Positions 1 to 7,893 of a DNA stretch of 40,342 nt are shown in pieces. Position 1 is the stretch's first letter, and each line of letters begins with the position of its first letter. Source of the DNA: Phenylobacterium sp. (lineage in GTDB: Bacteria > Pseudomonadota > Alphaproteobacteria > Caulobacterales > Caulobacteraceae); the NCBI RefSeq assembly GCF_030681155.1, contig NZ_JAUXXE010000031.1:1-40342 (forward strand), read 5' to 3'. Below the pieces are notes generated by a model. The model was not told the origin of the DNA. It searched no databases and was given only the letters and a program-made list of their open reading frames with translations. Both the position numbers and the translations under genes were made by a program.

Positions 1-836
1 TGAGCGGCTTCACCAGCGCCGACCTGGACATCGCCAACGGAACGCTCTTGAACGTGGCCAGCAGCGATGGCGGCGTAACCTGGACCGGGACACTCACTCC
101 GAGCGCCGGAATCTCCGACACCACCAACTTCATCACCGTGAACAATGCCGGCGTGACCGACCTGGCCGGCAACGCTGGCTCGGGCACGATGAACTCCGGC
201 AACTACGCCATCGACACCGTGCGCCCGACCGCGACGGGCATCGCAATAAGCGACGCAACGTTGAAGGCCGGCGACACAGCGGAGGTGACAATCACCTTCT
301 CCGAAGCGGTGAGCGGCTTCACCAGCGCCGACCTGGCCATCCCCAACGGAACGCTCTCAGGCGTGACCAGCAGCGATGGCGGCGTAACCTGGACCGCGAC
401 ACTGACTCCGAGCGCCGGAATCTCCGACCCCACCAACTTCATCACCGTGAACAATGCCGGCGTGACCGACCTGGCCGGCAACGCTGGCTCGGGCACGATG
501 AACTCCGGCAACTACGCCATCGACACTGCGCGCCCGACGGCGACCATTGTCGTCGCCGACGACGCTTTGGTGATCGGCGAGACCTCGCTGGTGACGATCA
601 CCTTCTCCGAAGCGGTGAGCGGCTTCACCAACGCCGACCTGGACATCGCCAACGGCACGCTCTCGAACGTGAGCAGCAGCGATGGCGGCATAACCTGGAC
701 CGCGACACTGACTCCGAGCGCCGGAATCTCCGACACCACCAACCTCGTCACCCTGGACAACACCGGCGTGGCCAACGCGGCAGGAAACGCCGGAATCGGC
801 ACGACCGCTTCGAACAACTATGCGGTCGAGACCATT
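1..836 (+). repeat. Tandem DNA repeats encoding Ig-like domains, period 309/306 bp
   Basis: The stretch starting 'agcggcttcacc' recurs at 3, 312 and 618, giving periods of 309 and 306 bp. The first two copies are nearly identical at DNA level, while the third has diverged more. The repeat stays in frame, so it is a coding repeat and not a mobile element. Near-identity at synonymous sites suggests recent unequal crossover or gene conversion. Confidence 0.85.
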
Positions 837-1526
837 GTCGGCCCGCCTCCTGGCCCCGATCCCGACCCGAATACCCCGACCGACGGCAAAGACGTGATCA
901 CGTTGCCCTCGACGGGCGGCACGGTCTCGGCGGGCGAAGGCGCTGATAGCGTCAGCGGCGCTGGCGGTGTTGATTTCATTCACGGAAACACCGGTGACGA
1001 CTCCCTTGCCGGCGGCGCAGGCGACGACATCGCCCGCGGCGGCCAGGGCGCGGACTTCGTGCAAGGCAATACCGGCGACGACCTGGTGTTCGGCGACCTG
1101 GGCGACGACACGGCAGTCGGCGGCCAGGGTTTCGACTTCGTCCAAGGCAACGTCGGGGACGACTATGTCTCCGGCGATCTCGGAAACGACACCGTCCTGG
1201 GCGGACAGGGTTCTGACATCGTGATGGGCGGGGCCGGCGACGACTACGTCTCCGGCGATCTTGGAAACGACACCGTGACCGGCGGAACTGGCGCGGACCT
1301 GTTCAACTTCGCCGGCGGAGACGGCCATGACGTAGTCACCGACTTCTCGCGGGCGGAAGGCGACCACATCCGCATCTCGCCCAGCGACGCCGCCGACTTC
1401 ACGGCCCTGTCCAGCCACATCACCAGTCAGGGCGCTGATACCCTGATCACCCTGGGCGCCCAAACCGTGCTTCTGGTCGGCGTTTCAGCCGGCTCTCTGA
1501 CCGCCGCGGACTTCGTGTTCGCCTAG
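1..1526 (+). CDS. Secreted Ig-like repeat/RTX protein, C-terminal part (5' end outside window)
   Basis: The reading frame is open from the first base, so the gene starts upstream of the window. What is visible is the C-terminal half of a large secreted protein. It has about two and a half bacterial Ig-like units of 102-103 residues (each with a 'TITFSEAVSGFT' strand and a 'TPSAGISD' turn). A short proline/aspartate linker follows, then a run of glycine- and aspartate-rich RTX nonapeptides (GGxGxDxVx type). The last ~60 residues begin 'VTDFSRAEGDHIRIS' and end in hydrophobic 'ADFVFA', as in C-terminal type I secretion signals. Family knowledge: RTX repeats bind calcium outside the cell and such proteins leave through ABC/HlyD/TolC exporters. 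None of those exporter genes is in the window. Adhesin or surface-layer role is inference; no catalytic domain is visible in this part. Confidence 0.85.
   Translation, partial: SGFTSADLDIANGTLLNVASSDGGVTWTGTLTPSAGISDTTNFITVNNAGVTDLAGNAGSGTMNSGNYAIDTVRPTATGIAISDATLKAGDTAEVTITFSEAVSGFTSADLAIPNGTLSGVTSSDGGVTWTATLTPSAGISDPTNFITVNNAGVTDLAGNAGSGTMNSGNYAIDTARPTATIVVADDALVIGETSLVTITFSEAVSGFTNADLDIANGTLSNVSSSDGGITWTATLTPSAGISDTTNLVTLDNTGVANAAGNAGIGTTASNNYAVETIVGPPPGPDPDPNTPTDGKDVITLPSTGGTVSAGEGADSVSGAGGVDFIHGNTGDDSLAGGAGDDIARGGQGADFVQGNTGDDLVFGDLGDDTAVGGQGFDFVQGNVGDDYVSGDLGNDTVLGGQGSDIVMGGAGDDYVSGDLGNDTVTGGTGADLFNFAGGDGHDVVTDFSRAEGDHIRISPSDAADFTALSSHITSQGADTLITLGAQTVLLVGVSAGSLTAADFVFA
1038..1280 (+). 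repeat. Three 81-bp (27-residue) RTX super-repeats
   Basis: Copies begin at 1038, 1119 and 1200. Each encodes a 27-residue block starting GGQG and made of three nine-residue RTX motifs, including 'GDLGNDTV' or a close variant. A fourth block starts at 1281 (GGTGADLF) and breaks off into the C-terminal signal. The blocks should form a calcium-filled parallel beta-roll. Confidence 0.8.
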
Positions 1527-1544
1527 GAGCGATTGCCATCGGTG

Positions 1545-1568
1545 GGGCGGCGCGGCAGGTTGCCGCCC
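1545..1568 (+). terminator. Hairpin after the RTX gene
   Basis: A 7-bp G+C stem (gggcggc at 1545-1551 with gccgccc at 1562-1568) encloses a 10-nt loop 18 bases past the stop. There is no U-tract, so termination is only suggested. Confidence 0.35.
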
Positions 1569-1625
1569 GTCGCCCTTCGGCCGCGAGGGTGACGTGCATC
1601 AACCCGCGGCCTGGGCGTCGTTCAC

Positions 1626-2900
1626 ATGTCGAGTACGCAGATCCCCCTCTCCACGCATGACCAACTGCGAGAGGCCGCGCGCGACGCCTGGATCTACGCC
1701 CTGCCCCTGATCGAGATCGCCATGACTCGCGCCAGTCGCGGCGGGTTCGGCGGGGAGATCAACACCTTTGGCCACATGCGCGACCTGGCCGACCACAAGA
1801 TGCGGGCGGTCACCACCCCCAACAACGACACCCTCTACACCAGCGCCCAGATCGACCTGAGCGCCGGCCCCGTCACCATCACCGTGCCAGCCGCGGGCGA
1901 GCGCTACCTGTCTCTGGCGCTAATGGACGCCTACACCAACAACTTCGCAATTCTTGGAACCCGCACAACCGGCCCCGACGGCGGAACGTTCAGCCTGGTG
2001 GGACCGAACGAGGCGGCCGAAGGCGCGAACGTGGTGCGCTCGCCGACCAATCATGTGTGGGCCCTGGCCCGCATCCTGGTCGACGGCGCGCCGGACCTCG
2101 AGGCGGCCCGCGCCATCCAGTCCGGCTTCTCGCTGCAGGGCCCTGCGATCGCGCTGGCCAAGACCTATGCCCGCCGCTCGGCCCCCTGGAACGAGTACTT
2201 CGCCAGCGTTGATGAACTGATGGTCGCCAATCCTCCGCCGGCGACCGACCTGGCCCTGCTGCGCAAGATTGCGGCCCTGGGTCTCGGCACGGGTGATTTC
2301 TCGCCCGACCGCTTCAGCGCCGAGGAGGCCGCGGCCATCGAGGCTGGGGTCGCCGAAGCTCGCGTGGCGGTGCGGCGTGGGGGCGGGGGCGCGAACTGGA
2401 TTGACGGCTGGTTCTATCCGCGCGCCGATCTGGGGAACTTCGGGCAGAGCTACGCCTATCGGGCCGGCGTCGCGCTGGCCGGCTTGGCGGCTCTGCCGCC
2501 GGTCGAAGCTATGTACATGCGCGGTCGTGGCGAGCGCGGCGGCATCTATGACGGACACAAGCCCTGGCGCCTGCACTTCCCGGCCGATCAATTGCCAGCC
2601 GTGAACAGCTTCTGGTCGCTCAGCCTCTATGAGGCCACGGCCGACGGTCAGTTCTTCTTCGCCGACAACCCGATAGGCCGCTATTCCATCGGCGATCGCA
2701 CCGCCGGCCTGACCTATAATGAGGACGGATCCCTCGACATCTGGATCGGCCATGAGCCTCCGGGCGGCGAGCGCGACGCCAACTGGTTGCCGGCCCCTCC
2801 GGCGCCTTTCGCCTTGTTCATGCGAGCCTATTTGCCAAAGCTCGCGATGCTGGACGGCAGTTATAGGCTGCCGCCCGTGACGGCGCTGGCCGTCGAATAG
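1626..2900 (+). CDS. DUF1254/DUF1214 domain protein
   Basis: The 424-residue protein has the two-domain plan of the DUF1254-DUF1214 family. The N-terminal half carries 'TTPNNDTLYTSAQIDL' followed by a beta-rich stretch. The C-terminal half has 'GWFYPRADLGNFG', 'VNSFWSLSLYEA' and 'NWLPAPPAPFALFMRAYLP', typical of DUF1214. Many relatives are exported, but no signal peptide is visible from the ATG at 1626, so this one looks cytoplasmic unless the true start differs. No good Shine-Dalgarno sequence precedes this ATG, so the start is only moderately secure. The biochemical function of the family is not established. The gene stands alone between the RTX gene and a long spacer. Confidence 0.85.
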   Translation: MSSTQIPLSTHDQLREAARDAWIYALPLIEIAMTRASRGGFGGEINTFGHMRDLADHKMRAVTTPNNDTLYTSAQIDLSAGPVTITVPAAGERYLSLALMDAYTNNFAILGTRTTGPDGGTFSLVGPNEAAEGANVVRSPTNHVWALARILVDGAPDLEAARAIQSGFSLQGPAIALAKTYARRSAPWNEYFASVDELMVANPPPATDLALLRKIAALGLGTGDFSPDRFSAEEAAAIEAGVAEARVAVRRGGGGANWIDGWFYPRADLGNFGQSYAYRAGVALAGLAALPPVEAMYMRGRGERGGIYDGHKPWRLHFPADQLPAVNSFWSLSLYEATADGQFFFADNPIGRYSIGDRTAGLTYNEDGSLDIWIGHEPPGGERDANWLPAPPAPFALFMRAYLPKLAMLDGSYRLPPVTALAVE

Positions 2901-3308
2901 GGGGCTGAACACCCACCGAGCGGCCAAGCCAATATCAGCCGCCGCTCGGAATGCGCGTTTTACGCGAGCGATGAAGCTTCACGGCTGCCGCGCGGCTCCA
3001 AGCGGCATACAACCTTTGGGTCCGAAATCAGCGCGTTTTGACTGCGCTATTGCCGATTATGGCTAAGGTTCGGCCCGTTTCAGGTCCTCACGACACGCTT
3101 CAGGCTCGATTTCTTCAAATTGCCGAGCTTTCAGGCGCCGACTACTCCAATTCCAGCAAACATGTTCGCTGAGCATGCTCGTCTATCGCGCAGCCGGCGG
3201 CTAAATGCACGCTTTCCAAAGCAAAAATATGGGACTTAACTTCCGAGAATCCAACGCGAACCCCGGAGCAATCCCTTCGGGCGGACGTTTAGGGGTGAGG
3301 AGACCAAG
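2901..3308. other. 408-bp intergenic region upstream of the XRE regulator
   Basis: I see no protein-coding potential here, and the base composition is less GC-rich than the flanks. Contents: the hairpin at 2916-2949; a perfect 10-bp palindrome gagcatgctc near 3174-3183; a TTAAC half-site at 3236-3240; a GAATC (GANTC methylation-type site) at 3247-3251; and a strong ribosome binding site (gggtgaggag) just before 3309. The length suggests a regulated promoter or a small RNA, but I cannot identify either. Confidence 0.5.
2916..2949 (+). terminator. Perfect 9-bp stem-loop after the DUF1254 gene
   Basis: ccgagcggc (2916-2924) pairs perfectly with gccgctcgg (2941-2949) around a 16-nt loop, 16 bases after the stop. 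A second small hairpin with a TTTT loop follows at about 2953-2966. It is probably a transcription terminator for the gene at 1626-2900. Confidence 0.5.
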
Positions 3309-3728
3309 ATGTCTGCGGAGCCTTCGAACAAAACCCCCGATCCCATGGATGTGGCGCTAGGCGCCGCCGTCCGGATCCGTAGACGAACAATCGGCATGTC
3401 GCAGGAAGCCCTGGCCGAACAATGCGGCGTGAGTTTCCAGCAGATTCAGAAATACGAGAACGGCGCTAACCGGATCTCGTTTTCAAGGCTCGTCCAGATT
3501 GCAAGAGCCCTGCGATGCCGGGTTGTGGACCTGATGGACGTGCTGGACACACCTGCTGGCGAGGGCGACGTCGATCTGCTCAGCCGAATGCGAACGCCGG
3601 GCGCGCTGGAACTGCTGACCGCCTTCGAGCGCCTGCCGCAGGAAGCACGCTCATCGCTGGTCAATCTGCTGCGGGTGATGACCGATCCCGACGCCGGGCA
3701 GAAATCGCGTCAGAAAGAACTGGCCTAG
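3309..3728 (+). CDS. XRE-family helix-turn-helix transcriptional regulator
   Basis: This 139-residue protein is an XRE/Cro-type DNA-binding protein of the short form common in Caulobacterales and Rhizobiales. The HTH spans about residues 13-70, with 'RIRRRTIGMSQEALAEQCGV' followed by 'SFQQIQKYENGANRIS', the classic helix 2-helix 3 region. The C-terminal ~60 residues are helical and have no ligand-binding fold I recognise; they may serve for dimerisation. The start is supported by a GGGGTGAGGAG ribosome binding site 8-9 bases upstream. It stands alone and converges with the cold-shock gene, so its target cannot be inferred from neighbours. Autoregulation through the long upstream spacer is plausible but not shown. 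Confidence 0.9.
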   Translation: MSAEPSNKTPDPMDVALGAAVRIRRRTIGMSQEALAEQCGVSFQQIQKYENGANRISFSRLVQIARALRCRVVDLMDVLDTPAGEGDVDLLSRMRTPGALELLTAFERLPQEARSSLVNLLRVMTDPDAGQKSRQKELA

Positions 3729-3791
3729 CCAGTTTGAAAGCAGGGCGCCGGCCCGCGAAAGGACCGACGCCCACAGGATTGCGCGTGAATT

Positions 3792-3995
3792 CTAGAGAGG
3801 CTTGAGATCAACCGCGGCGATCTTGCCGCGCTCTTCCTTTTCTTCGTAGTCCAGCTTCTGACCTTCGTTCAGGCCGCGCATTCCGGCCCGTTCCACGGCG
3901 GAGATATGGACGAAGACGTCCTTGCCGCCGTTATCGGGTTGAATGAAGCCGAAGCCCTTGGTGGCGTTGAACCATTTGACGGTGCCGGTGGCCAT
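3792..3995 (-). CDS. cspA: Cold-shock domain protein (CspA family)
   Basis: A 67-residue single cold-shock domain with RNP1 'KGFGFIQ' and RNP2 'DVFVHISAV' is preceded by 'GTVKWFN', which is diagnostic. Members bind single-stranded RNA/DNA and melt mRNA structure. The start is set at the ATG at 3995 because the family begins 'MATGTVKWF' and an AGGGAG ribosome binding site lies 12-13 bases upstream; the longer open frame upstream is not homologous. A 194-bp space separates it from tlpA, so a long structured leader, typical of csp mRNAs, is possible. Several Csp paralogs normally exist per genome, so the symbol is generic and cold induction cannot be assumed. Confidence 0.93.
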   Translation of the reverse strand: MATGTVKWFNATKGFGFIQPDNGGKDVFVHISAVERAGMRGLNEGQKLDYEEKEERGKIAAVDLKPL

Positions 3996-4145
3996 AACGC
4001 TCTTGTCTCCCTGACAAGCGTTGGGCGCGCGGCGGAACCCCGCCAGGTCGCCCGGAAACAATCTCAGTCGTCTGGGAAGCGGCGAGTTCGGCCCACAAAT
4101 CGGCGGTCAGAACGTGAGCAGGCCCAAGTCCGGATTGCGGGCCAA

Positions 4146-4176
4146 ATTTTTGCACACGGCCCGGCTGCACCGTCAA
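4146..4176 (-). promoter_or_regulatory. Candidate promoter for the cold-shock gene
   Basis: On the minus strand TTGACG (4176-4171) and GCAAAA (4153-4148) are separated by exactly 17 bp. The -35 matches the housekeeping consensus well and the -10 only partly. It would give a leader of about 140 nt ahead of cspA, in keeping with the family. Confidence 0.4.
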
Positions 4177-4189
4177 CACGGCGCTGGGT

Positions 4190-4819
4190 TCAACTTTCCG
4201 CCAGCACCTTGTCGATCAGGGCCTTGGCGTCCTTCCCGCCCCAGTCCGCGCCGCCAGCCAACCGACCGCGTTCGACGCCGTCCGCGCCGTAGATGATGGT
4301 GGTCGGCATGCCCGACGCCGTTGGCTTGAAGGCGAACGGCAGGGCCATCTTCGGGTCGTGGTAGAAGGCGAGCGGTGCGTGCTTGGCGATGAAGGCCCGG
4401 GCCTTGTCGGCGTCGTCGGGACGGTCGACGCTGATCGCGACGATCTCCACGGGCTTGCCCTGATAATCGGCGGCCAGCTTGGCCAGCGTCGGCATCTCGA
4501 TGACACAGGGGCCGCACCAGGTGGCCCACAGATTGACCACCGTCACCTTGCCCCGGAAGTCGGCGATCCGCTTGGGCGCGCCTGTCGGATCCTGGAAGCT
4601 ATTGACCGGCGCGGGGGCCGCCTCAACCGGCGTGACGAACTTCGCCATCTCGCCAGTGGCCAGCGACTTCAAGTTCGTTTCCCGCTGGGGGTTTATGGAA
4701 GCCTGGGCGATGATGTAGACAATCCCGGCGACGCCAAGCACGGCGACGCCCCGGAGCGCCCACTTCAATGGGATCGCCTTGGGTTCGCCCTTGGCCTCAC
4801 CACCTGATTTTTCGCTCAT
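4190..4819 (-). CDS. tlpA: TlpA-family membrane-anchored thiol:disulfide oxidoreductase
   Basis: This 209-residue protein has a single N-terminal membrane segment (about residues 21-40) and a periplasmic thioredoxin-like domain. The domain carries the active site 'WATWCGPC' (Cys102, Cys105), 'VAISVDR' and the cis-proline region '[10 protein letters not shown]'. TlpA/ResA proteins keep periplasmic cysteines reduced, for example in cytochrome c or cytochrome oxidase maturation; the substrate here is unknown. I chose the ATG at 4819 because a GAGGAAGAG ribosome binding site lies about 8 bases upstream, inside the divergent argH reading frame. The start codon directly abuts that of argH (CATATG), so its promoter must lie within argH. 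Confidence 0.9.
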   Translation of the reverse strand: MSEKSGGEAKGEPKAIPLKWALRGVAVLGVAGIVYIIAQASINPQRETNLKSLATGEMAKFVTPVEAAPAPVNSFQDPTGAPKRIADFRGKVTVVNLWATWCGPCVIEMPTLAKLAADYQGKPVEIVAISVDRPDDADKARAFIAKHAPLAFYHDPKMALPFAFKPTASGMPTTIIYGADGVERGRLAGGADWGGKDAKALIDKVLAES

Positions 4820-6250
4820 ATGACGCACTCTTCCTCGACTGCTTCCGGTAAGCCGGCGCAAGACCCGCAAGGCGCGGGCCAAGCCATGTGGGGCGGACGG
4901 TTCTCGTCCAAACCGGCCGAACTGATGCAGGCGATCAACGTCTCCATCGGCTTCGACAAGCGGCTCGCGGCCCAGGATCTAGCCGGGTCTCGCGCCCACG
5001 CGGCGATGTTGCTCAAGCAAGGCGTGATTACAAGCCAGGACGAGGCGGCCATCCAGGGCGGCCTCCAGGCGATCGAGGCCGAAATGGCCGCCGGAACCTT
5101 CCCGTTCCGCGATGAATACGAAGACATCCACATGAATGTGGAGGCGCGGCTGCGCGAGCTGATCGGCCCAGCGGCCGGCCGGCTGCACACCGCCCGCTCG
5201 CGCAATGACCAGGTGGCGCTGGACTTCCGCCTCTGGGTTCGCGACGCCGCCGACCGCACCATCCAGCAAATTCAGGCCCTGCAAAGCGCCCTGCTGGACA
5301 AGGCCGAGCCGCACGCCGCGACCCTCATGCCGGGCTTCACCCACCTGCAGCCGGCCCAGCCCGTGACATTCGGTCACCACCTTATGGCCTATGTGGAAAT
5401 GTTCGGTCGTGACGCCTCGCGCTTTGCCGACGCCCGGGCCCGGATGAACGAATGCCCGCTCGGCGCCGCCGCGCTCGCCGGCTCGCCATTCCCAATCGAC
5501 CGTCACGCGACGGCGACGGCGCTCGGCTTCGCCGCCCCCACCGCCAATTCTCTGGACAGCGTCGCCGATCGCGACTTTGCGTTGGAGAGCCTGGCGGCGG
5601 CGACCATCTGCGCCACGCACCTGTCGCGCCTGGCCGAAGAAATCGTGATCTGGATGACGCCGCAGTTCGGCTTCATCAAGCTGACCGACGCCTTCACCAC
5701 GGGCTCGTCGATCATGCCGCAGAAGAAGAACCCGGATGCGGCTGAACTGATCCGCGCCAAGGTCGGGCGCCTGCTGGGCTCCTTCACCCAACTCACCGTG
5801 GTGATGAAGGGCCTGCCGCTGACCTATTCGAAGGACATGCAGGAGGACAAGGTCCCGACCTTCGAGGCCTTTGACGCTCTCGAACTGTCCCTGGCCGCCA
5901 TGGCCGGCATGGTCGCCGACATGGAACCAGTGACGGAACGCATGGCCGCGGCCGCAGGCGCCGGGTTCTCGACTGCGACGGATCTGGCCGACTGGCTGGT
6001 CCGCACCCTCGACATGCCCTTCCGCGACGCCCACCATGTGACCGGCGCGGCTGTGAAGAGGGCCGAAGCCATCGGCTGCGACCTGCCGGGCCTGCCGCTC
6101 GCCGAGTTGCAGACGATCGAACCCCGCATCACCGCGGCCGTCTACGAAGTGCTGACGCCGCAAGCCTCGGCCGCCAGCCGCAAGAGCTACGGCGGAACTT
6201 CGCCGGAACAAGTCCGCGCCCAGATCGCGCGTTGGAAGGAGAAGCTGTAA
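4820..6250 (+). CDS. argH: Argininosuccinate lyase
   Basis: The product (476 residues as drawn) catalyses the last step of arginine synthesis, splitting argininosuccinate into arginine and fumarate, as a cytoplasmic homotetramer. Landmarks are 'MWGGRF' near the N-terminus, '[16 protein letters not shown]', '[16 protein letters not shown]' and the fumarase/aspartase signature '[12 protein letters not shown]' with the catalytic serine loop at residues 295-297. The ATG at 4820 adds about 22 residues before the conserved 'MWGGRF' and has no ribosome binding site. An ATG at 4886 begins exactly at that motif and may be the real start. It is first of argH-lptM-lysA, overlapping lptM by one base (TAATG). 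Its promoter must lie in tlpA or in the first codons. Confidence 0.96.
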   Translation: MTHSSSTASGKPAQDPQGAGQAMWGGRFSSKPAELMQAINVSIGFDKRLAAQDLAGSRAHAAMLLKQGVITSQDEAAIQGGLQAIEAEMAAGTFPFRDEYEDIHMNVEARLRELIGPAAGRLHTARSRNDQVALDFRLWVRDAADRTIQQIQALQSALLDKAEPHAATLMPGFTHLQPAQPVTFGHHLMAYVEMFGRDASRFADARARMNECPLGAAALAGSPFPIDRHATATALGFAAPTANSLDSVADRDFALESLAAATICATHLSRLAEEIVIWMTPQFGFIKLTDAFTTGSSIMPQKKNPDAAELIRAKVGRLLGSFTQLTVVMKGLPLTYSKDMQEDKVPTFEAFDALELSLAAMAGMVADMEPVTERMAAAAGAGFSTATDLADWLVRTLDMPFRDAHHVTGAAVKRAEAIGCDLPGLPLAELQTIEPRITAAVYEVLTPQASAASRKSYGGTSPEQVRAQIARWKEKL

Positions 6251-6528
6251 TGACCCTTCGTCCGCTAGTCGCGATCGCGCTGATCGGCGCCGCCGCCCTT
6301 GCCGGCTGTGGCAAGATGGGCCCGCTGGAACGTCCCGGCCCGATGGTCGGCGCGGGCTCGGGCGTCGACGCTGGCCCCAATCCGGGCCGCACGATCCGCA
6401 CCGTCGATCCGCGCAACCGCGATGATCGCCCGGCGCCGCCGCGCACCCTGCCGATCGACTCCGCCCAGAACCCCACCGCCACCGCGCCCCAAGGCGCGCT
6501 TCCGGATCCGTACGCGAACCCCCGATGA
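6250..6528 (+). CDS. lptM: Small lipoprotein of the LptM (YifL) type
   Basis: This 92-residue protein has a signal peptide and lipobox LAGC with the lipidated cysteine at residue 20, followed by 'CGKMGPL', the hallmark CGxxGPL of LptM/YifL. The rest is proline-rich and probably disordered. In E. coli LptM helps LptD assemble and oxidise in the LPS translocon; transfer of that role here is inference. The start is fixed by an AAGGAG ribosome binding site inside the end of argH. The argH stop overlaps its ATG by one base and its own stop overlaps the lysA start (ATGA), so all three are translationally coupled. The argH-lptM-lysA neighbourhood recurs in alphaproteobacteria. Confidence 0.85.
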   Translation: MTLRPLVAIALIGAAALAGCGKMGPLERPGPMVGAGSGVDAGPNPGRTIRTVDPRNRDDRPAPPRTLPIDSAQNPTATAPQGALPDPYANPR

Positions 6529-7808
6529 ATCACTTTGAGCTGAAGGGGGGCGAGCTCTTCTGCGAGGGCGTACCTCTCGCCGACATCGCGCAAGCGGTCG
6601 GCACGCCGGTCTATGTCTATTCGAGCGCCACGTTTGAGCGCCACTATACGGTCCTGCGCGATGCGTTGGTCGCCGAGGGCGTGAAGGGCGACAACGGCGG
6701 TGATCCGCTGATCGCCTTCGCGGTAAAGGCCAACTCCAACCTCGCGGTGCTGAAGACCCTGGCCCGTCTGGGCGCCGGCGCCGACACGGTGTCCGAAGGC
6801 GAGATCCGGCGCGCGCTCGCCGCTGGCGTCCCGCCGGAAAAGATCGTGTTTTCCGGCGTCGGCAAGACCGCCGATGAACTGGCCTTCGCTCTCAAAGCCG
6901 GCGTCGCCGAGATCAACGTCGAGTCCGAGCCTGAGATGCGGCTGGCCAGCCAGGTCGCCCAGTCGCTGGGAACCCGCGCCACCATCGCCATCCGCGTGAA
7001 CCCCGACGTCTCGGCCGGCGGCCACGCCAAGATCGCCACCGGCAAGGAAGACAACAAGTTCGGCGTCTCGTTCTCCGAGGCTGAACGCCTCTACGCCAAC
7101 GCCTCCAACGACGCGGGACTGAACCCGGTCGGCGTCACCTGCCACATCGGCAGCCAGATCACTGACCTAGCCCCCATGGCGGCGGCCTTCACCAAGATGC
7201 GCGGCCTGGTCGAGCGCCTTCGCGGCGAGGGGCTGTCGGTTCAGCGGCTCGATCTCGGCGGCGGCCTGGGCGTGCCCTATTTCAACCAGCCGACGCCGCC
7301 CTCGCCGGCCGACTACGCCCGCATGATCGCCAAGACCATGAACGGCCTGGACATTGCCTACGCCTTCGAGCCCGGCCGGATGATCGCGGCCAACGCCGGG
7401 GTTCTGCTGGCCAAGGTGCAGCACATCCACGAGCGGCCCGGCGGTCGCAAGTTCGTCGTGCTGGACGCGGCCATGAACGACCTGATCCGCCCCGCCATGT
7501 ACGACGCCTATCACGAGATCGCCCCGTTGAAGCCGCGCGCCGGCGATCCCGTGGTCTATGACGTGGTCGGCCCAATCTGCGAGACCGGCGACACCTTCAC
7601 CCGAGAACGCGCCCTGCCGCCGCTGGAAGCCGGAGACCTGATCGCGTTCATGAGCGCCGGCGCCTACGGCGCGGTGATGTCGAGCGAGTACAACAGCCGC
7701 CTGCTGGTTCCGGAAGTCCTGGTGAAGGGCGACGACTACGCCGTGGTCCGCCCGCGTCCGACCTATGAGGAAATGCTGGCCAAGGAAGCGTCCGCGCCCT
7801 GGCTATGA
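6525..7808 (+). CDS. lysA: Diaminopimelate decarboxylase
   Basis: A 427-residue fold-type III PLP enzyme that decarboxylates meso-diaminopimelate to L-lysine in the cytoplasm, the final step of lysine synthesis. Visible motifs are the PLP lysine in 'FAVKANSN' (Lys68), 'CHIGSQI', the glycine-rich phosphate loop 'LDLGGGLGVPY', 'EPGRMIAANAG' and the active-site cysteine in 'GPICETGDTF'. Length is normal for the family. The ATG overlaps the lptM stop by four bases (ATGA). No lysine riboswitch can precede it because there is no leader, so control must come from the argH end of the operon. Confidence 0.96.
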   Translation: MNHFELKGGELFCEGVPLADIAQAVGTPVYVYSSATFERHYTVLRDALVAEGVKGDNGGDPLIAFAVKANSNLAVLKTLARLGAGADTVSEGEIRRALAAGVPPEKIVFSGVGKTADELAFALKAGVAEINVESEPEMRLASQVAQSLGTRATIAIRVNPDVSAGGHAKIATGKEDNKFGVSFSEAERLYANASNDAGLNPVGVTCHIGSQITDLAPMAAAFTKMRGLVERLRGEGLSVQRLDLGGGLGVPYFNQPTPPSPADYARMIAKTMNGLDIAYAFEPGRMIAANAGVLLAKVQHIHERPGGRKFVVLDAAMNDLIRPAMYDAYHEIAPLKPRAGDPVVYDVVGPICETGDTFTRERALPPLEAGDLIAFMSAGAYGAVMSSEYNSRLLVPEVLVKGDDYAVVRPRPTYEEMLAKEASAPWL

Positions 7809-7893
7809 AGTCCTTCGCGCTGGGTCGTTAATCCTAAACTCTTCTTGCACACTAGCTGAGCCATAGTTGGGTACAGCAGTGGAGACGACAAGA

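Noticed and set aside
1038..1280. CRISPR-like regular spacing
   Set aside because: Period stays in frame, has no variable spacers, and encodes RTX motifs.
357..1463. Minus-strand open frame opposite the RTX gene
   Set aside because: Composition mirrors the repeats on the coding strand; no start signal or recognisable domain.
2901..3308. tRNA or known small RNA in the 408-bp spacer
   Set aside because: No cloverleaf or CCA end could be drawn; only hairpins were found.
6525..6560. Lysine riboswitch before lysA
   Set aside because: lysA overlaps the upstream stop codon and has no leader.
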